Positions 17,077 through 27,000 of a stretch of 60,719 bases of DNA are shown here, in pieces. The notes under the pieces are model-generated. The model did no database searches, was not told the DNA's origin, and was given only the letters and a program-made list of their open reading frames with translations. The first letter of the stretch is position 1. The number at the start of each line of letters is the position of its first letter. The position numbers were made by a program, and so were the translations under genes. Source of the stretch: Bacteroidales bacterium (GTDB taxonomy: Bacteria; Bacteroidota; Bacteroidia; Bacteroidales; WCHB1-69); NCBI GenBank assembly GCA_017613015.1, contig JAGAEQ010000005.1, positions 1 through 60,719 on the forward strand, given 5' to 3'.

Positions 17077-17975
17077 GCGGATGCTTCGGTTTTGTCGGTT
17101 TCGTTGAAAGGGCTTTCCGGGCTTATCCATTGGTAGGACGTGTCCCGTTTGAACCACGTGATTTGCCGTTTGGCGTAATGGTGGGTGTTGTTTTTGATGG
17201 CCTGAACGCTTTCCTCCAAGCTGCATTGTCCGTCGAAATGGGCGAATAGCTCTTTGTAGCCCACGGTGTTCAAGGCGTTGAGCTGGCGGTAGGGGTACAG
17301 GGCGCGTGCCTCTTCCTCCAAGCCTTGCCGCATCATGCGGTCCACGCGCTCATCAATGCGCTGGTAAAGTGTCTCTTTGGGAAGGTTGAGGCAGAACTTG
17401 CGTATGCGGAAGGGGCGTTGTTTCTGCTGGCTTTTACGCAGGGAGGTGAAGCTTTGTCCGGTTTGTATGCAGACTTCCAGCGCACGGATCAGGCGGACGG
17501 GGTTGCTTTGGTCCACTATGGCGTAATAGTCCGGATCTTTTTCTTTCAGCATGTGGAGCAGTTCTTCCTTGCGGTCTTCGCGCAGCATGCGGTGCAGCGT
17601 CTCGCGCAAAGCGGGGTCGGGGTCGGGCAGCAGGTCAATGCCGTTGCAGACAGCGTCGATATAAAGTCCGCTTCCTCCGGCAAGTATCACATAATCATGG
17701 TGTTGAAATAATTCTTGCAGCAGGTCCATGGCCTCCTGTTCGTAGCGGTACACATTGTAGGGCTCGTGAATGGAGCGGTTCCCGATGAAATGGTGGGGGA
17801 CGCGGCGCAGTTCCGCTTCGTCCGGGGCGGCGGTGCCTATCCGCATTTCACGGTACAACTGCCGGGAATCGGCGGAAACGATTTCCGTGCGCAGCTGTTC
17901 CGCCCAGCGGATGGCGGCGGCAGTTTTTCCGGAGGCGGTGGGCCCGGTCAGTACAAGAAGGGTGGGCGCGGACAT
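17073..17975 (-). CDS. miaA: tRNA dimethylallyltransferase
   Basis: Adds the dimethylallyl group to A37 of UNN-reading tRNAs. The 300-residue protein has the P-loop LTGPTASGKT at residues 8-17, SADSRQLYREMRIGTA about 34-49, the LAGGSGLYIDAV segment and the C-terminal YAKRQITWFKRD element that contacts tRNA. The start is ATG 17975, which shares one base with the preceding gene's stop (TAATG arrangement). An ORF extension upstream to 18143 lies within that gene and is not used. It sits in the operon pRiA4b ORF-3-like, miaA, glutaminyl cyclase, folP. Confidence 0.95.
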   Translation of the reverse strand: MSAPTLLVLTGPTASGKTAAAIRWAEQLRTEIVSADSRQLYREMRIGTAAPDEAELRRVPHHFIGNRSIHEPYNVYRYEQEAMDLLQELFQHHDYVILAGGSGLYIDAVCNGIDLLPDPDPALRETLHRMLREDRKEELLHMLKEKDPDYYAIVDQSNPVRLIRALEVCIQTGQSFTSLRKSQQKQRPFRIRKFCLNLPKETLYQRIDERVDRMMRQGLEEEARALYPYRQLNALNTVGYKELFAHFDGQCSLEESVQAIKNNTHHYAKRQITWFKRDTSYQWISPESPFNETDKTEASA

Positions 17976-18574
17976 TACAGCAGGTCCATCGCTTCGTCCA
18001 GGTCGGTGCTCAGCCCTTCCAAATCCTCCTCGTCGTAAAAGAGTTCGTCCTCCTCGTCCTCGTTTTCTTCCAGAAAATCCTGAAAACCTGTGTCCTCTTT
18101 GATGTTGACGGGTTTGGGAAGCTCCCCGCTGCTGTGGGTGCACACGGGATAGGTCTTGCCCTCCTTGCCTTCCATGGATTTGATGAGTTCGATGTAAAAC
18201 GTGTGGAGGTGAAGAAAATCCTGCTCGTAGATGATGCGCTGGTGCGGGTCGTTGATGAATTGGCTGAGCACCGCGTTCTCCATGGTGGTTTTCTCCGTCA
18301 CCAGGTACTGGTCCTGGGTGTCTTCGTTTTCATCGTCGGCGGCGTTGGCGAAGGCCTCCACTTCCGATTCCATGTCCACCAAAGTGATTTCCTTCAGCTT
18401 GTTCCATTTGCGGTCGCAAAGGTAGAAGGAGGCCAGCTCTTGCGGGTTCAGTCCCTTGATGCTGTCCAGAATCGCCAGATGGAAATCCTTGAACGTCTGT
18501 TTGGCCCCGATTTCGAAGTCTCTCACGAAACCTTCCACCTCGTCGTAAAGTAATCTGAATTTGTATATGTACAT
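17975..18574 (-). CDS. Plasmid pRiA4b ORF-3-like protein with acidic C-terminus
   Basis: The 199-residue protein opens with YIYKFRLLYDEVEGFVRDFEIGAKQTFKDFHLAILDSIKGL, the fold start of the pRiA4b ORF-3 (IS1096 TnpR-like) family, whose function is unknown despite the mobile-element name. The last 40 residues are strikingly acidic (runs of Glu/Asp around EENEDEEDELFYDEEDLEG). Here it is a fixed chromosomal gene, first in an operon with miaA, with no transposase nearby. I see no catalytic motif. Its own -7 box is 31-38 bases upstream. The family name should not be read as evidence of a transposon. Confidence 0.78.
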   Translation of the reverse strand: MYIYKFRLLYDEVEGFVRDFEIGAKQTFKDFHLAILDSIKGLNPQELASFYLCDRKWNKLKEITLVDMESEVEAFANAADDENEDTQDQYLVTEKTTMENAVLSQFINDPHQRIIYEQDFLHLHTFYIELIKSMEGKEGKTYPVCTHSSGELPKPVNIKEDTGFQDFLEENEDEEDELFYDEEDLEGLSTDLDEAMDLL

Positions 18575-18604
18575 TGTGCGTTGAATTTTTTACATACCAA
18601 AGTA

Positions 18605-18612
18605 CAAAAATA
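18605..18612 (-). promoter_or_regulatory. Bacteroidota-type -7 box for the miaA-folP operon
   Basis: On the minus strand TATTTTTG fits TAnnTTTG and lies about 30 bases before the ATG at 18574, in the 44-base gap after engB. It would start transcription of the four-gene operon independently of recG-dusB-engB. Confidence 0.5.
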
Positions 18613-18618
18613 GTCTAT

Positions 18619-19260
18619 TTATGGATATTCCACCCCATCTTTTTCAGAAAAAATGTGCGGGAAGGGATGCTGGGTGTTGATGTTTTCGACAAAGGCCAGA
18701 AACTCCTCCTTGCCCTTGCCGGTGACCGCCGAGCTGATGATGTAGGGGGGGCGTTCCTCCCACTGCTCGTCCAGGCATTCCATAAAGGCCTGGACGTTGC
18801 GTTCCGTGCGCAGGCTGCTTTGTTTGTCCGCTTTCGTGAAAACCAGCAGGAAGGGGATTTGTTTCTCCCCCAGTTTGCTGATGAAGGAAAGGTCGATTTT
18901 CTGCGGTGTCAGCCGACTGTCGATGAGAACGCAGAGATAGTAGAGGTTGCGCCGGTTCTCGATGTAGTCCATGGTCATGCCGCTCCATTGCATGCGCAGG
19001 GTTTTTGCCGTGCGGGCGTATCCGTAGCCGGGAAGGTCTACGAGGTACCAGCTGTTATTGACTATAAAATGGTTGATCAGCTGTGTTTTGCCTGGCTTGG
19101 AAGAGATTTTGGCCAGTTTGTGCTGCCCTGTCAGCATGTTGATGAAGGAGGACTTGCCGACGTTGGAGCGTCCGACGAAGGCGTATTCCGGCAGGTTTCC
19201 GGCGGGGCATTGGCTGTAATGGGAGCTGCTTTTCAGGAATTGGGCGTTTTTGATCAGCAT
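18619..19260 (-). CDS. engB: Ribosome-biogenesis GTP-binding protein EngB (YihA/YsxC)
   Basis: Small GTPase needed for assembly of the large ribosomal subunit. The 213-residue protein carries G1 GRSNVGKSS (about 30-38), the G3 segment LVDLPGYGYA, G4 TKAD in LLVFTKADK and a G5-like ISSAVTGKG near the C-terminus. The start is ATG 19260; the frame continues upstream inside dusB but has no family character. It overlaps the dusB end by 7 bases, so it is translated from the recG-dusB-engB message. Confidence 0.94.
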   Translation of the reverse strand: MLIKNAQFLKSSSHYSQCPAGNLPEYAFVGRSNVGKSSFINMLTGQHKLAKISSKPGKTQLINHFIVNNSWYLVDLPGYGYARTAKTLRMQWSGMTMDYIENRRNLYYLCVLIDSRLTPQKIDLSFISKLGEKQIPFLLVFTKADKQSSLRTERNVQAFMECLDEQWEERPPYIISSAVTGKGKEEFLAFVENINTQHPFPHIFSEKDGVEYP

Positions 19261-20249
19261 GGTTGTTCGTTGTTTTGGTCCTCCATTTCCTGCAAGGCGT
19301 GCAGGGTCTGGAGTATTTCTTGAATATCGTTGGATGTGAGTAATTTGAGTTTCTGCTGCTTGATGTTGAGCTGCCCTTTGAAGTAGGCTTTGTAGTGCTT
19401 GCGCATTTCCAGCATGCCGGTATGCTCCCCTTTGAAAGCGATGTTGGCGAGAAAATGCTGCTCGCAGACCCGGGCGCGTTCGGCCAGGTCGGGTGCGGGT
19501 GGTATGTCGCGACCTTCCACCAAGGCGCGGCACTGCTGGAAAATCCAGGGGTTCCCTATGGCCCCCCGGCCTATCATCAGCCCGTCCACGGGGTAGGCGG
19601 CAAGGCGGTCGCGGGCAATTTCCCAGGTGGTGATGTCGCCGTTGCCGATGATGGGAATGCGGATGTCCGGATCGTTCTTGACGGCGCCAATCAGGCTCCA
19701 GTCGGCTTCTCCCTTGTACATCTGTGCTTTGGTGCGCCCGTGTATGCTCAAGGCCTGCACGCCGATGTCCTGTAAGCGTTTGGCCAGCTCTACGATGGGT
19801 TTGGAGGCCTCGTTGTAGCCGATGCGGGTCTTCACCGTAACCGGAAGGGAGACGGAGCGCACCACCTCCTGCGTGATGCTGACCAGCATGTCAGGGTACT
19901 GCAACATGCCCGAACCGGCGTTTTTTCCGGCGATTTTTTTTGCCGGGCAGCCCCAGTTCAAATCGATGAAGTCGGGATGCAGGCTTTCCGCCATGCGGGC
20001 GGCCTGGCAGAGGCTTTCGGCATTGTTTCCGAAAATCTGTATGCCGAAAGGACGTTCGTCCTCCGCGGACTGCCATTTGCGCTGTATGGCCTCCACTTCC
20101 CGGATAAGGGCGTCGGAGGCAATGAACTCGCTGACCGTGACATCGGCGCCCATGCGGTGGCAAAGGGCGCGGAAAGGCGCGTCGGTGACGTCGTCCATGG
20201 GGGCGAGGTAGAGAACGGGGCGGTTAAAGGTATGGCTGCCTAAGTGCAT
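19254..20249 (-). CDS. dusB: tRNA-dihydrouridine synthase
   Basis: FMN-dependent reduction of specific uridines in the tRNA D-loop. The 331-residue protein has the TIM-barrel start YLAPMDDVTDAPFR, the catalytic-cysteine segment FIDLNWGCPAKKIAGKNAGSG (cysteine near residue 95), the KTRIGY strand, HGRTKAQMYKG and the phosphate-binding GNGDI...GLMIGRGAIGNPW. It is closest to the DusB subgroup by these segments. I start it at ATG 20249, one base after the recG stop; a TTG at 20273 would lie inside recG. Overlap at the other end with engB indicates a polycistronic message. Confidence 0.92.
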   Translation of the reverse strand: MHLGSHTFNRPVLYLAPMDDVTDAPFRALCHRMGADVTVSEFIASDALIREVEAIQRKWQSAEDERPFGIQIFGNNAESLCQAARMAESLHPDFIDLNWGCPAKKIAGKNAGSGMLQYPDMLVSITQEVVRSVSLPVTVKTRIGYNEASKPIVELAKRLQDIGVQALSIHGRTKAQMYKGEADWSLIGAVKNDPDIRIPIIGNGDITTWEIARDRLAAYPVDGLMIGRGAIGNPWIFQQCRALVEGRDIPPAPDLAERARVCEQHFLANIAFKGEHTGMLEMRKHYKAYFKGQLNIKQQKLKLLTSNDIQEILQTLHALQEMEDQNNEQPC

Positions 20250-20250
20250 G

Positions 20251-22356
20251 TCAACTGATTTGCAAATAATCAACGCGGCAATGGGGATTTTCGTCTAAAT
20301 AGTGGCGGATTTCCGCATTTTCCTTTTTTTCGAGAGTCGGGTCGTCGCGGAGGACGTTCTGGGCGATGTTTCGGCAGTAGCTGATGATTTTCTCGTCTTT
20401 CACCAGGTCAATCAGGCGGAACTCCATCATGCCGCTTTGGCGGGTGCCGCTCATGTCGCCGGGTCCCCGCAGCTTCAGGTCGAAATCGGCCAGTTCGAAG
20501 CCGTTGTTGGTGTCCACCATGGCCTGTATGCGGCGGCGACTCTCGTTGGTGAGCTTGTCGCCGGTGAGCAGTATGCAGTAGGACTGTTCCGCGCCCCTTC
20601 CGACGCGGCCCCGGAGCTGGTGCAGCTGCGACAGCCCGAAACGTTCGGCGTTTTCGATGATGATGACGCTCGCGTTGGGAATGTCAATCCCGACTTCGAT
20701 GACCGAGGTGGCCAGCAGCAGTTGGGTCTCTCCTTTGGCAAAACGCTCCATCTCCCGGTTTTTGCTCTCGCTGTCCATGCGTCCGTGCACGAAACTGATG
20801 CGGTAGTGGGGTTCCGGAAAATCGCGGCAGAAAGCCTCGTAGCCTTCCATAAGGTTTTGCAAATCCAAGGCTTCCGACTCCTCAATCAGCGGAAAGACCA
20901 CAAAAGCCTGGCGGCCTTGCTGCAATTGCTTGCGGACAAAGGGGTAGACTTCCGGCCAGGCGCGTTGGCTGTAATGGTAGGTCAGTATGGGTTTGCGATT
21001 TTTGGGCACCTCGTCAATGACGGAAAGGTGCAAGTCGCCGTACAGGGTCATGGAAAGGGTGCGGGGAATGGGGGTGGCGGTCATGATCAGCACATGGGGA
21101 GGCGGATCGTTTTTCCGCCACAGCTTGGCACGCTGCTCCACGCCGAAACGGTGCTGCTCGTCAATCACCGCAAGCCCGAGGGAGCGGAAAGCCACCTTCT
21201 CCTCAATCAGGGCATGAGTTCCGACAATTAGTTGTATTTCACCTTGTTCCAACTCTTCTAACAGTTTTTTCCGGACGGAGGCCTTGGTGCTTCCGGTCAG
21301 CAGCTCCACCCGCACGCCGCTGTCCCGCAGGCTGCGGCTGATGCTTTGGAAATGCTGTTCGGCCAGAATTTCCGTGGGGGCCATCAGGCAGGCCTGAAAA
21401 CCGTTGTCAATGGCTATCAGCATGATTAGCAATGCGGTGATGGTTTTTCCGCTGCCCACGTCGCCTTGCAGCAGCCGGTTCATCTGGTGCCCGGAAAACA
21501 AATCGTTTCGGATTTCCCGTATGACCTTTTTCTGCGCTTCGGTCAGCTGGTAGGGCAGGCTGTCGTAGCATTGGTGGAAATGCGCTCCGATTTTCGGCAT
21601 GGGGAAACCGCGCTGCCGTATGCTTTGGTGCTGGCGTTGCCGCAGCAGCTGCAACTGCAGGAAAAACATTTCATCGAATTTCAGGCGGTATTGCGCGGCT
21701 TGCAGCAGGGCGTTGGACTGGGGAAAGTGGATGTTCAGCAGGGCCTGGGGGAGCGGCATCAGGCGGCACTCGTTCCGGAGGTGTTCCGGCAGAGACTCCG
21801 CGATGCGCGACCCGTAGTCGTTCAGCAGCTGGAGGCAGAGGCGGCTCAGGCTGCGGCTGTCCAGCCCCGCGCGTTTCATTTTCTCGGAAGTGTTGTAGAA
21901 AGGCTGGTAGGCCACGGTAATGCCGCTTTTTACCGGCTCCTCCTCCGCGTGGATTTCCGGATGGGTGATGCTGAAATGCTGCCCGAACTGCTGCGGCTTG
22001 CCGAACACCACGTAGGGGCGGTTCAGTTGCAGGCTCTTTTCCATGTAGCTGATGCCGTTGAACCACACCAGCTCCATGCTGCCGCTGCTGTCCTGAAAGG
22101 TCGCGACTAAGCGTTTGCCGCGTTTTTCCCCTATGGTGCGCAACTCGGTGATGACACCGCGAATCTGCAAGTGGGCCTGCGCGTGCAGCGGAATCTCCCG
22201 GATAAGGTAAAAACGGGATTTGTCCACGTATTTGTAGGGGAAATAGTAAAGCAGGTCGTAAAGGGTGAAAATGTTCAGCTCCTTTTTTAGCAGGTCTGCC
22301 TTGCGGCTGCTGACACCTTTCAGGTATTCTACGGAAGTCTGGAAAATGGAAAGCAT
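20251..22356 (-). CDS. recG: ATP-dependent DNA helicase RecG
   Basis: Branch-migrating helicase that reverses stalled forks. The 701-residue protein shows the N-terminal wedge/OB domain (DLLYYFPYKYVDKSRFY; LQIRGVITELRTIGEKRGKRLVATFQD), then superfamily 2 motifs: Walker A LLQGDVGSGKT (about residues 293-303), the DEQHRFGVEQR box II, TATPIPRTL motif III and the C-terminal HGRMDS..., ATSVIEVGIDIPNAS and QLRGRVGRG (motif VI). Length is at the normal size for RecG. It heads an operon with dusB and engB. Confidence 0.96.
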   Translation of the reverse strand: MLSIFQTSVEYLKGVSSRKADLLKKELNIFTLYDLLYYFPYKYVDKSRFYLIREIPLHAQAHLQIRGVITELRTIGEKRGKRLVATFQDSSGSMELVWFNGISYMEKSLQLNRPYVVFGKPQQFGQHFSITHPEIHAEEEPVKSGITVAYQPFYNTSEKMKRAGLDSRSLSRLCLQLLNDYGSRIAESLPEHLRNECRLMPLPQALLNIHFPQSNALLQAAQYRLKFDEMFFLQLQLLRQRQHQSIRQRGFPMPKIGAHFHQCYDSLPYQLTEAQKKVIREIRNDLFSGHQMNRLLQGDVGSGKTITALLIMLIAIDNGFQACLMAPTEILAEQHFQSISRSLRDSGVRVELLTGSTKASVRKKLLEELEQGEIQLIVGTHALIEEKVAFRSLGLAVIDEQHRFGVEQRAKLWRKNDPPPHVLIMTATPIPRTLSMTLYGDLHLSVIDEVPKNRKPILTYHYSQRAWPEVYPFVRKQLQQGRQAFVVFPLIEESEALDLQNLMEGYEAFCRDFPEPHYRISFVHGRMDSESKNREMERFAKGETQLLLATSVIEVGIDIPNASVIIIENAERFGLSQLHQLRGRVGRGAEQSYCILLTGDKLTNESRRRIQAMVDTNNGFELADFDLKLRGPGDMSGTRQSGMMEFRLIDLVKDEKIISYCRNIAQNVLRDDPTLEKKENAEIRHYLDENPHCRVDYLQIS

Positions 22357-22466
22357 GGGACGGCGTTTTCGGTTAAGATATTCTTTTCCTGTTCAATGCT
22401 TCCGATGACATGCTGGTGTTCCCTTGAAGACTTCTGCGCAAAGCGTCCATGACTCCCGAAATTTTC

Positions 22467-22475
22467 GCAAAGGTA
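22467..22475 (-). promoter_or_regulatory. Bacteroidota-type -7 box for recG-dusB-engB
   Basis: On the minus strand TACCTTTGC matches TAnnTTTG(C) exactly and lies about 110 bases before the recG start, in the gap between recG and the barrel gene. A TTTTG lies 15-16 bases further upstream (22491-22495), a short spacer for a -33 box. Confidence 0.55.
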
Positions 22476-22543
22476 GGCGAAAATCCGATACAAAAGCCGC
22501 CTTTTGGGAAAAAAGGTTTTTTCTCAAGCTTGCCGGGGGCGTT

Positions 22544-24049
22544 TCAGAACAGCGCGCTGTAGCCTATGCCGACTTTGGCGGCCCGCAGGCGGAAGCCTTG
22601 GCCGTGCTGTGCGGCCACCGCGTAGTTCAGGCTGAGCAGTCCGGCTTTGGTGTAGAGGGAAAGTCCCGCCCCTATGCCCACGGGCAGGTCGCGCTGGTAG
22701 TCACCGACGCCTTTTTTCTCGTACCATCCGCCGTCGGTGAAGACTTGGAAAAAGGCGTTTTTGTCTAACAACCAGCGGATTTCACCGCTTAAAAAAGCGT
22801 AGGCCGAAGCCCGCAGGGCCTGCTCGTCCGCGCCGCGCAGGCTGTGCAGCCCGCCCAAGCGGAAAAGGTCGCTTTCGTACAGTTCGGGGTCCGCCTTGCA
22901 TCCGGTTTCAAAGCGTTGGGCAAGCACCCATCGCCTGCCGAGGGGAAGGTAAAGCTCTTCCTTCGCCAAAGCGCGGAGGGCGAGGGTGGAGGCACTTTCC
23001 GACAGCAGGCGTTTCTGCCCCGCCTCTCCCTGCACATCCACCACGTATCCCCGGCGGGGGATGCGTGCGTTGTCGGTTTTCCCGAGACGGACGCGCAGCC
23101 CGTACAACTGGGTCCGGTAGTCGGGGATGCCGTTTTTTTGGGGCACCGTTCCGGCCTGTGTGGCGCGGCTGGTCTCGTAGCGGTAGTAGCCTTGCAGGTA
23201 CTGCTGCCCCCACAGTTGGTACCTTATGCCGAAGGGCAGGGAAAGGGTGTAGTAGTCCGTGTCGTTTTTCAGCAGTGAAAACTGTCCGTAAAGCCCGAAA
23301 GGGGTGTGCAGCAGGCAGGGGAAGTCCGCCTCGCATTGCAGGCTTTGCCGCTCTTTTTGCGGATGCTGCCAGTCGAGCGCGAAACTCTCTCCTCGGGCGA
23401 AGGTGTTGGCCAGACGGAGCTGCAACTGCCCGTACACTTGCAGCCCGGAGGCGTCTTCCTTGGGGGAGAAGCCGACGTAGCCGTCAAAGGTGTTGGCGTT
23501 TTTCGCGTCGGCGTAAATGTAAAGGGCGGCGGCGCGGTCGGTGAAGGTGGGCGAGGGTGGCCGCAGCGGTTGGAGGTAGGGCAGGGCGGCTAAGGCCGTT
23601 TCCGCCTGACGGACCGCTTTTTCCCGGTAGGGCTGGCCGGGACGTATTTTCAGATAAGGGTACAGAAAACGGTGGGAGAGGCGGGCGTCGCCTTTCAGCA
23701 CAATGCTGTCCCATCGGATGAGGGCGTTGGCCGTCACGCGCACTTCCACGGCGGGCAGGCTGTCCGGCGAAAGGCTGTCGGCAGGCAGGCGGTACATCCG
23801 GACTTCGGCGAAAGGATAGCCATGGTCCTCCAGAAAAAGCAGGCAGCGTTCGGCATAGTCCGCCACGCTTGTGGAGGTGTAAGGGTGGGCGAGGCGGGGC
23901 CACTGCGCGGAAAAATGGATCAGGGTGTCGGAGCGCAGCAGCCTGACTGCAAGCGAGTCGCGCCGCTGTCCGTACACGCGCAGGCAGCCTGCGGCGCAAA
24001 GCAGCGTCATGCACAGGAAAAACCGCTTGGAAAAAAGGGGCATCCTCAT
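22544..24049 (-). CDS. BamA/TamA-family outer-membrane protein
   Basis: Predicted 16-strand outer-membrane barrel of the Omp85 superfamily, 501 residues. After a signal peptide (cut plausible after VYG) there is at least one POTRA-like region with IRWDSIVLKGDARLSHRFLYPYLKIRPGQPYREKAVRQ, then a beta-rich C-terminal half ending in ...RAAKVGIGYSALF with a terminal Phe, as in Omp85 barrels. It is far shorter than BamA (one or two POTRAs instead of five), so closer to TamA-like or FhaC-like proteins; substrate unknown. Its ATG overlaps the DUF4175 stop by 4 bases, so the two are translationally linked. Confidence 0.78.
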   Translation of the reverse strand: MRMPLFSKRFFLCMTLLCAAGCLRVYGQRRDSLAVRLLRSDTLIHFSAQWPRLAHPYTSTSVADYAERCLLFLEDHGYPFAEVRMYRLPADSLSPDSLPAVEVRVTANALIRWDSIVLKGDARLSHRFLYPYLKIRPGQPYREKAVRQAETALAALPYLQPLRPPSPTFTDRAAALYIYADAKNANTFDGYVGFSPKEDASGLQVYGQLQLRLANTFARGESFALDWQHPQKERQSLQCEADFPCLLHTPFGLYGQFSLLKNDTDYYTLSLPFGIRYQLWGQQYLQGYYRYETSRATQAGTVPQKNGIPDYRTQLYGLRVRLGKTDNARIPRRGYVVDVQGEAGQKRLLSESASTLALRALAKEELYLPLGRRWVLAQRFETGCKADPELYESDLFRLGGLHSLRGADEQALRASAYAFLSGEIRWLLDKNAFFQVFTDGGWYEKKGVGDYQRDLPVGIGAGLSLYTKAGLLSLNYAVAAQHGQGFRLRAAKVGIGYSALF

Positions 24050-27000
24050 TCGAAACGGTAGAAATACTGGTTAGCCTTTTGTTTGTAGAAGGGGCGCAGC
24101 TGCGGAGGGACGGTCCGGTAGAGTTCCGTTTGTCGCTGCTGTTTTTGCTGCTGCTGTATCCAGTCTGGCGGCGGCGTGCGCTGCAAGTCGCGCCCTTGCC
24201 GGGATTCGCGCTGCTTGTCTTTTTCGCGCTGCATTTCCGCCCTTTCGGATTGCAGCATGCGCGTGGAGATTTCGCGCTGCCGCTCAATGGTTTCCCTGTT
24301 CAGGATTTTGTTCACGAGGTCTTTTTCCGTCTCCTCCATGGATTTCAGGGCACGTTGGAGGTTGGAGGCCTCGCCGGTGCGGCCTTCTTTCTGCAATTGG
24401 GAGATTTTTTCCTGCGTCATGCGGCGGATGGCCTCCTGCTGGGCCGCCATGCGGGCGAACTGTTCGCTTTGGGAGCCCTGTTTTCCCGCTTTGCTGCCGG
24501 AGGGAGAGGTCTGCACGCCGTTCTGCTGTTTGCGCATTTCCTCCAATTGCTTGTTTAGCTGTTCCTGCATTTCGCGCAGGGACTTCATGTCCTTGGAAGG
24601 CTTGTCTCCGCCGCTGCCGCCTTGGGTGCACTGCTGCCCTTCCGAGGGGGAGCCTTTTCCTTTCCCGCTGCCTTGCTGCTGTTGCTTCTGCATTTTGTCA
24701 ATGGATTCCGCAAGCATAAGCGCGAGGTCGTTGAGGGCGGTCATGACGTATTGCTGCTTGGTGACGGCGTTGTTGAAATTGCGCGAATAATAGTAGGTGT
24801 AGGGGTCAGGGTCCTGGCTTTGGCCGATGGCGGCCAGAATCTGCCGCTGCGCGTCGTTGATTTTTGCTATCTGTTTATAAATAAACGGTTTGACGGCTTG
24901 TTGTCGGCGTGCGACGGCGGAAATGCTGTCCTCTATCATGCGGAGGTTGTCTCTCAGCAGGAACTGCTCCCGAAGCACCTCTTTGACCCCGGGATCCTGC
25001 AAGTTCATGCGGGAGAGCTGTTTCATCAGTTTTTCCTGTTGGAAAGATGTCTGAATGATGTGTTTCAGTATTTTGCGCACGCTTTGGATGTCTTCGGCCA
25101 TCGCCTGTTGCTTGCTTTGGCGGAAACTGTCCTCCATTTGCTGGCGCATTTGGCGGATTTTTTCCCCGGCTTTCTGCTGGTGCTGGGAGGCGGACTTCTG
25201 CTGCTGTTTTTTCAGGTTTTCCCCGGCCTGTTTCATTTCTTGCAGGATTTCGCCCGCCTTGTCCTTGGTGTCGGGGAGGAGGTAGGGGTCTTCCATGCTT
25301 TTGTCCGTCTCGCGCAGCTCCTCAAAATCCTCTTCCAATTGCTTGAAGGCTTCTTGCAGCTGTTTTTGTCTGTTTTCCAGCTCTTCCGTCCCGCTTTTCT
25401 TCTCGGCGGTCTCTTTGGAAAGCTCCAACTGTTTTTCCGCTAATTTTTCTGCCTGATCCAGCGCGTCCTCCATTTTCTGTTCCCAGGCCAGGCGTTTGAA
25501 CAACGCCAGGTTCTGGTCCAATTGCTTGTTCAGCTCCTCGGTGGAAATCCGGATTTTCTCCAATGCCTGGTTGAGCTTGTCCTTGTCGATGTTTTTTTCC
25601 ATCATGCGTTGAAGCTCCATCAGGGTCTGCTTCATTTCGTCCGAAAACAGCTCGTCCATGCGCTGTTGCAGCTCCTCCTGCTTTTTCAGGATTTCTTCGG
25701 AAACGGTTTCGTACTGTTCCTCCATCTCCTGCTGCCGCTTCTGCGCCTCCACGGCCTCTTCCATCTCCTTGCGCAGCTCCTGCCATTGTTTCAGCATGTC
25801 CTTCAAGACCTTCTGGTCTTCCCAGGAAGCGTCTTTCTGGCCCACCATCTTCTTTTTCAGTGCGTCGATGCGCTGTAGCAGGTCCTCGTTGCTTTTTATG
25901 GTTTGGGAAAGCTCCTTTTGGGTCTGGTTTTGCACCTGTTCGCCCTGCTCCTTGATTTCCTCCGGGCTGGGCAGGCGGAACTCCATCTGTTGGGAGCGGC
26001 TGCATTTGCTCCCGTTGATGCCGTCGTTGTCCCAGACCTCGAAACAGTAGTGCAGGCTCTCTCCGAGGTTCAGCGAAAGGGTTTGCGCGTCAAAATAATA
26101 ATAGAAATTCTGCGCCGTGACATCCGTCTGGAAGGGCAGGTCGGTGCGCATAGTCTTGCGGACGGTGTCCTTGCCGGAGGTGACGAAATACACGAACTGC
26201 AAGCGTGTGAAGCCGTAGTCGTCCCGTATGCTTCCCTTGAAATAGAAACGGTCGAAGTAGAGGGAGTCCTTGCTGCTTTCCACGCGGATTTCCGGGTAGG
26301 CGTCGGGAATCACGCTGATGAAGTATTGCAGGGAGTCCGGGTTGGTCAGGTGGCGGTTGCGGCCCGAAACGGTGTAGGAGAAATCGCTGTGCACGCTCAT
26401 GCGGCAGCTTCCCTTTCCGTCGGCGCAGGGGATGCGTATCAGTCCGTTGTCAAGGCGCATCAGCACTTCATCGGCATGGGCGGTGCGGAAATGCCATTCC
26501 ATGCGGGTGCCCTGGGGCACGGTGACGTTGCCGTTGTTGTCGATGGTCTCGTCGATTTTGTGCAGGTAGGCCGGGTAGTGCAGGTGCACGGAAAAATGCA
26601 GCAGGTTGGGCTTGGGCAGCACGCGGATGCGGTGTTCCGGCGAGCGTGCCTCTTCCCCGCAGAAACGGATGCGGGTGTCGGAGCGCAGGTTCTTGAGCTC
26701 GTACTCGAAATCCACGGGGGACAGCTTTTCCATACGGTAGCGAATGCCGTCCACTTCCGCGAAGGCCTCTTCCGGCGTCTCCTTTCCCTCTACCTTAACT
26801 TTCAGGCGCAAGTCGCTGTTTTGCACCACGGTGTCTGTCGGATTCAGCCAGACGAAGCCGTAAGGCGCCGGTTTGACAAAAGGCGTGTGGTGGTGCAGTA
26901 TGCGGTGGGTGGGGCCGGTGAAAAGCTCGGCGTTCCACAGCAGCAGCAGGCATGTGATCAGTGCCGGTGCGGCGGCGTACTTGAGGAAGGAAAGGCTTTT

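Noticed and set aside
17975..18574. Mobile element suggested by the pRiA4b ORF-3/IS1096 family name
   Set aside because: No transposase, inverted repeats or target duplication nearby; the gene is embedded in a housekeeping operon.
22544..24049. Possible lipobox (CAAGC) in the BamA/TamA-like protein
   Set aside because: An Omp85-type barrel would not be a lipoprotein; the cysteine is within the hydrophobic core of the signal peptide and a type I cleavage site follows.
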